Source: Muricea muricata (lineage: Eukaryota > Cnidaria > Anthozoa > Malacalcyonacea > Plexauridae). Taken from it: a stretch of DNA of 64,000 nucleotides. Below are positions 62,585-64,000 of the stretch, piece after piece; position 1 is the stretch's first letter, and each line of letters begins with the position of its first letter. A program made the translations under genes and the position numbers. Below the pieces are notes generated by a model. It had not been told where the DNA came from and did no database searches. It saw nothing but the letters and a program-made list of their open reading frames with translations. Location: positions 6,343,001 to 6,407,000 of the forward strand of contig OY979727.1 of the NCBI GenBank assembly GCA_963855995.1, given 5' to 3'.

Positions 62585-63719
62585 ATGACTGACATTTCCG
62601 TGCGGATGAACAATTTCCATGTGGTTCACACATTCGTAATCGTAGAAATGCAGAATCAGTGCATTTTGGGCGCAGATTTCCTGAAGGCCAACGGAATGGT
62701 TGTAGATATCGGACACGAGCGATTGTCTTGGGCGTCAGGGAAAACGCCATTACTACAAGTAGCGGCTGCACCAACCATTAACCAATTATCAGTTCTGTTA
62801 GAGAAGTACTCACAGGTATTTGAAAATGGACCGGATGATCCCCTGGGTAGAACTTGCGCAGTTGAACATTCCATTGACACTGGAGACAGCCGACCAATTA
62901 AACAACGACTTATCGGATTCCTGTCCATTTACACCACGTGGTCGACCAGCAAGTAGAAGAGATGCTTGCTCGAGGCCTTATTAGGCCGAGCAACAGCCCG
63001 TGGTCGTCTCCGATTGTTTTAGCTCCTAAAAAGGACGGTGACCACAGTTTTTGTGTCGATTTTCGACGCTTAAACGCAGTCACGAGAAAGGATGCTTATC
63101 CGATGCTAAGAGTCGAGGAAATTTTTGATAAGCTCGGTGGAGCGCGTTACTTCAGCACGCTAGATTTGGCTTCAGGCTACTGGCAGGTACTGGTGAACGA
63201 AGAAGATATCGGGAAAACTGCGTTCACCGTCGGTTCCAACCATTACGAGTTTACCGTCATGCCCTTTGGGCTAACCAATGCGCCAGTGACTTTCCAACGA
63301 ATGATGACAAAACTTTTGCATGGAATCAAAGGTTGTCTTGTATTTATCGATGATATCATCATCTTTGCCGACACCTGGGACGAACACCAGCGGATCTTAG
63401 AGGAAGTTCTTTGTCGAATTCAAGATGCGGACTTGAAGATCAGGAGATCAAAATGCCAGTTTGGGAAAGAGTCGGTAGAGTTTTTGGGACATATGGTTTC
63501 AGCGAAGGGAATCCACCCAAACCCTGTGAAAGTGCAAGCCGTTCAGAATTTTCCAACCCCATCTTCCTTGTCTGATGTACGAGCGTTTGTTGGAATGGCT
63601 TCATATTACCGTAGGTATGTGCGTAACTTCGCCGACATAGCAGCCCCACTATACGATCTGACGAAAGGCGGTCGAGAATTTTGTTGGACACCATCCGCAG
63701 AGAAAGCCTTTAGAGGACA
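62585..63719 (+). pseudogene. Gypsy reverse transcriptase, truncated in RNase H
   Basis: Frame 62585-62956 gives the end of protease (CILGADFLKANGMVVDIG) and the RT lead. After a shift at about 62930, frame 62938-63729 has RPSNSPWSSPIVLAPKKDGD, YFSTLDLASGYWQVLV, FTVMPFGLTNAPVTFQRMM and the catalytic VFIDDIIIFA. It then has the FLGHMVSAKGIHPNP and FVGMASYYRRYVRNFADIA connection segments. All RT motifs are intact, but the frame is cut right at the RNase H domain. Confidence 0.9.
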
Positions 63720-64000
63720 ATGGCACTAAAAATTTTTATTGGCCAGACTTATCAGGTTCACCTATGGAATACTCAATTTTGTATTTTTACCTTTCTACGG
63801 CATATAGTTGTGAAGAAATATCGAAGTTACATTCGCGAAATTTTAACTGCCGGGCGCCATCTTGAACAAATTCCGCGTATGCTAATTTATGCATGTCACG
63901 TAGATGGCTGGGCAAGCGCAAATCCAACAATAAAAGCTGCAATGCGATAAGCTTGAAAGATCAAAGAAAGGCTCAACTAAGACATACAAATGCATCCCAA
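63720..64000. repeat. Decayed dispersed repeat (third copy), running off the window
   Basis: AAAAATTTTTATTGG, a TATGGAATACTCAATTTTG block and a GCGCCATCTTGAACAAATTC block resemble, with many differences, 1370-1560 and the inverse of about 6995-7160. It interrupts the Gypsy element and continues past the window end. Confidence 0.45.

Larger units (their letters stand above)
61200..63719 (+). mobile_element. Ty3/Gypsy LTR retrotransposon, 3'-truncated
   Basis: Gag, zinc knuckle, protease and reverse transcriptase follow each other on the + strand. A primer-binding-like TGGTGCCGTGTCCAGG is at 61482-61497 after sequence ending in TACTACATT, so the region before about 61480 should be the end of the 5' LTR (start uncertain). 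The element stops within the RNase H start (GREFCWTPSAEKAF) at about 63710, where unrelated AAATTTTTATTGG repeat sequence begins. No 3' LTR or integrase is left. Several frame changes show it is inactive. Confidence 0.85.

Overview
The window is eukaryotic nuclear DNA, AT-rich and dominated by transposable elements. It most likely comes from a cnidarian-like invertebrate. That placement is an inference from the ion-channel family, a P2X7-like zinc module and the mixture of Polinton, Penelope-like and L2/CR1-like elements; no species can be assigned. No prokaryotic features, CRISPR array or rRNA are visible.

One host gene runs through the window on the + strand. Eight exons (9017-9312, 10083-10188, 45991-46260, 46493-46566, 48052-48234, 49151-49324, 60231-60377, 60978-61058) have GT/AG borders and join in one continuous reading frame. 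Together they encode ankyrin repeats followed by transmembrane segments S1-S5 of a TRP-type (TRPV/TRPA-like) cation channel. The pore loop, S6 and C-terminus lie beyond the window, and the start lies upstream of 9017 or is not recognised. Two introns are very large (35.8 kb and 10.9 kb) and filled with mobile elements.

The main object is a 12,589-bp Polinton/Maverick-type (adintovirus-like) element at 32096-44684 in the 35.8-kb intron. It has 131-bp terminal inverted repeats that differ at one base, 5'-AG ends and a 6-bp target duplication CCCAAG. It keeps an intact virion module (double jelly-roll major capsid protein, penton-like minor capsid protein, pX/pVI-like basic protein, adenain-like protease, A32-like packaging ATPase) and a retroviral-type integrase with a chromodomain. 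It also carries two GRF zinc-finger genes, a secreted/membrane leucine-rich-repeat protein, a putatively N-myristoylated protein, several unknown ORFs and a spliced zinc-ribbon gene. No DNA polymerase B is visible, although that gene normally defines the group.

Layout: 1-9000 holds non-LTR relics and MITEs. 9000-10200 holds the first two exons. 10400-15900 holds non-LTR retrotransposon relics, one interrupted by a hAT MITE. 15900-22300 holds a large foldback, a broken GRF gene and an inverted-repeat element with an unknown decayed gene. 22300-29200 holds MITEs, a near-perfect head-to-head pair of Penelope-like elements with hammerhead ribozymes, and a third Penelope relic. 29500-32095 holds a non-LTR endonuclease relic and a tandem repeat into which the Polinton inserted. 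45000-50000 holds four exons and a mariner-type MITE. 51895-58680 is a CACTA-like element with GGTGTG/CACACC subterminal arrays carrying a nested Penelope element. 60200-61060 holds two exons. 61480-63719 is a 3'-truncated Ty3/Gypsy element.
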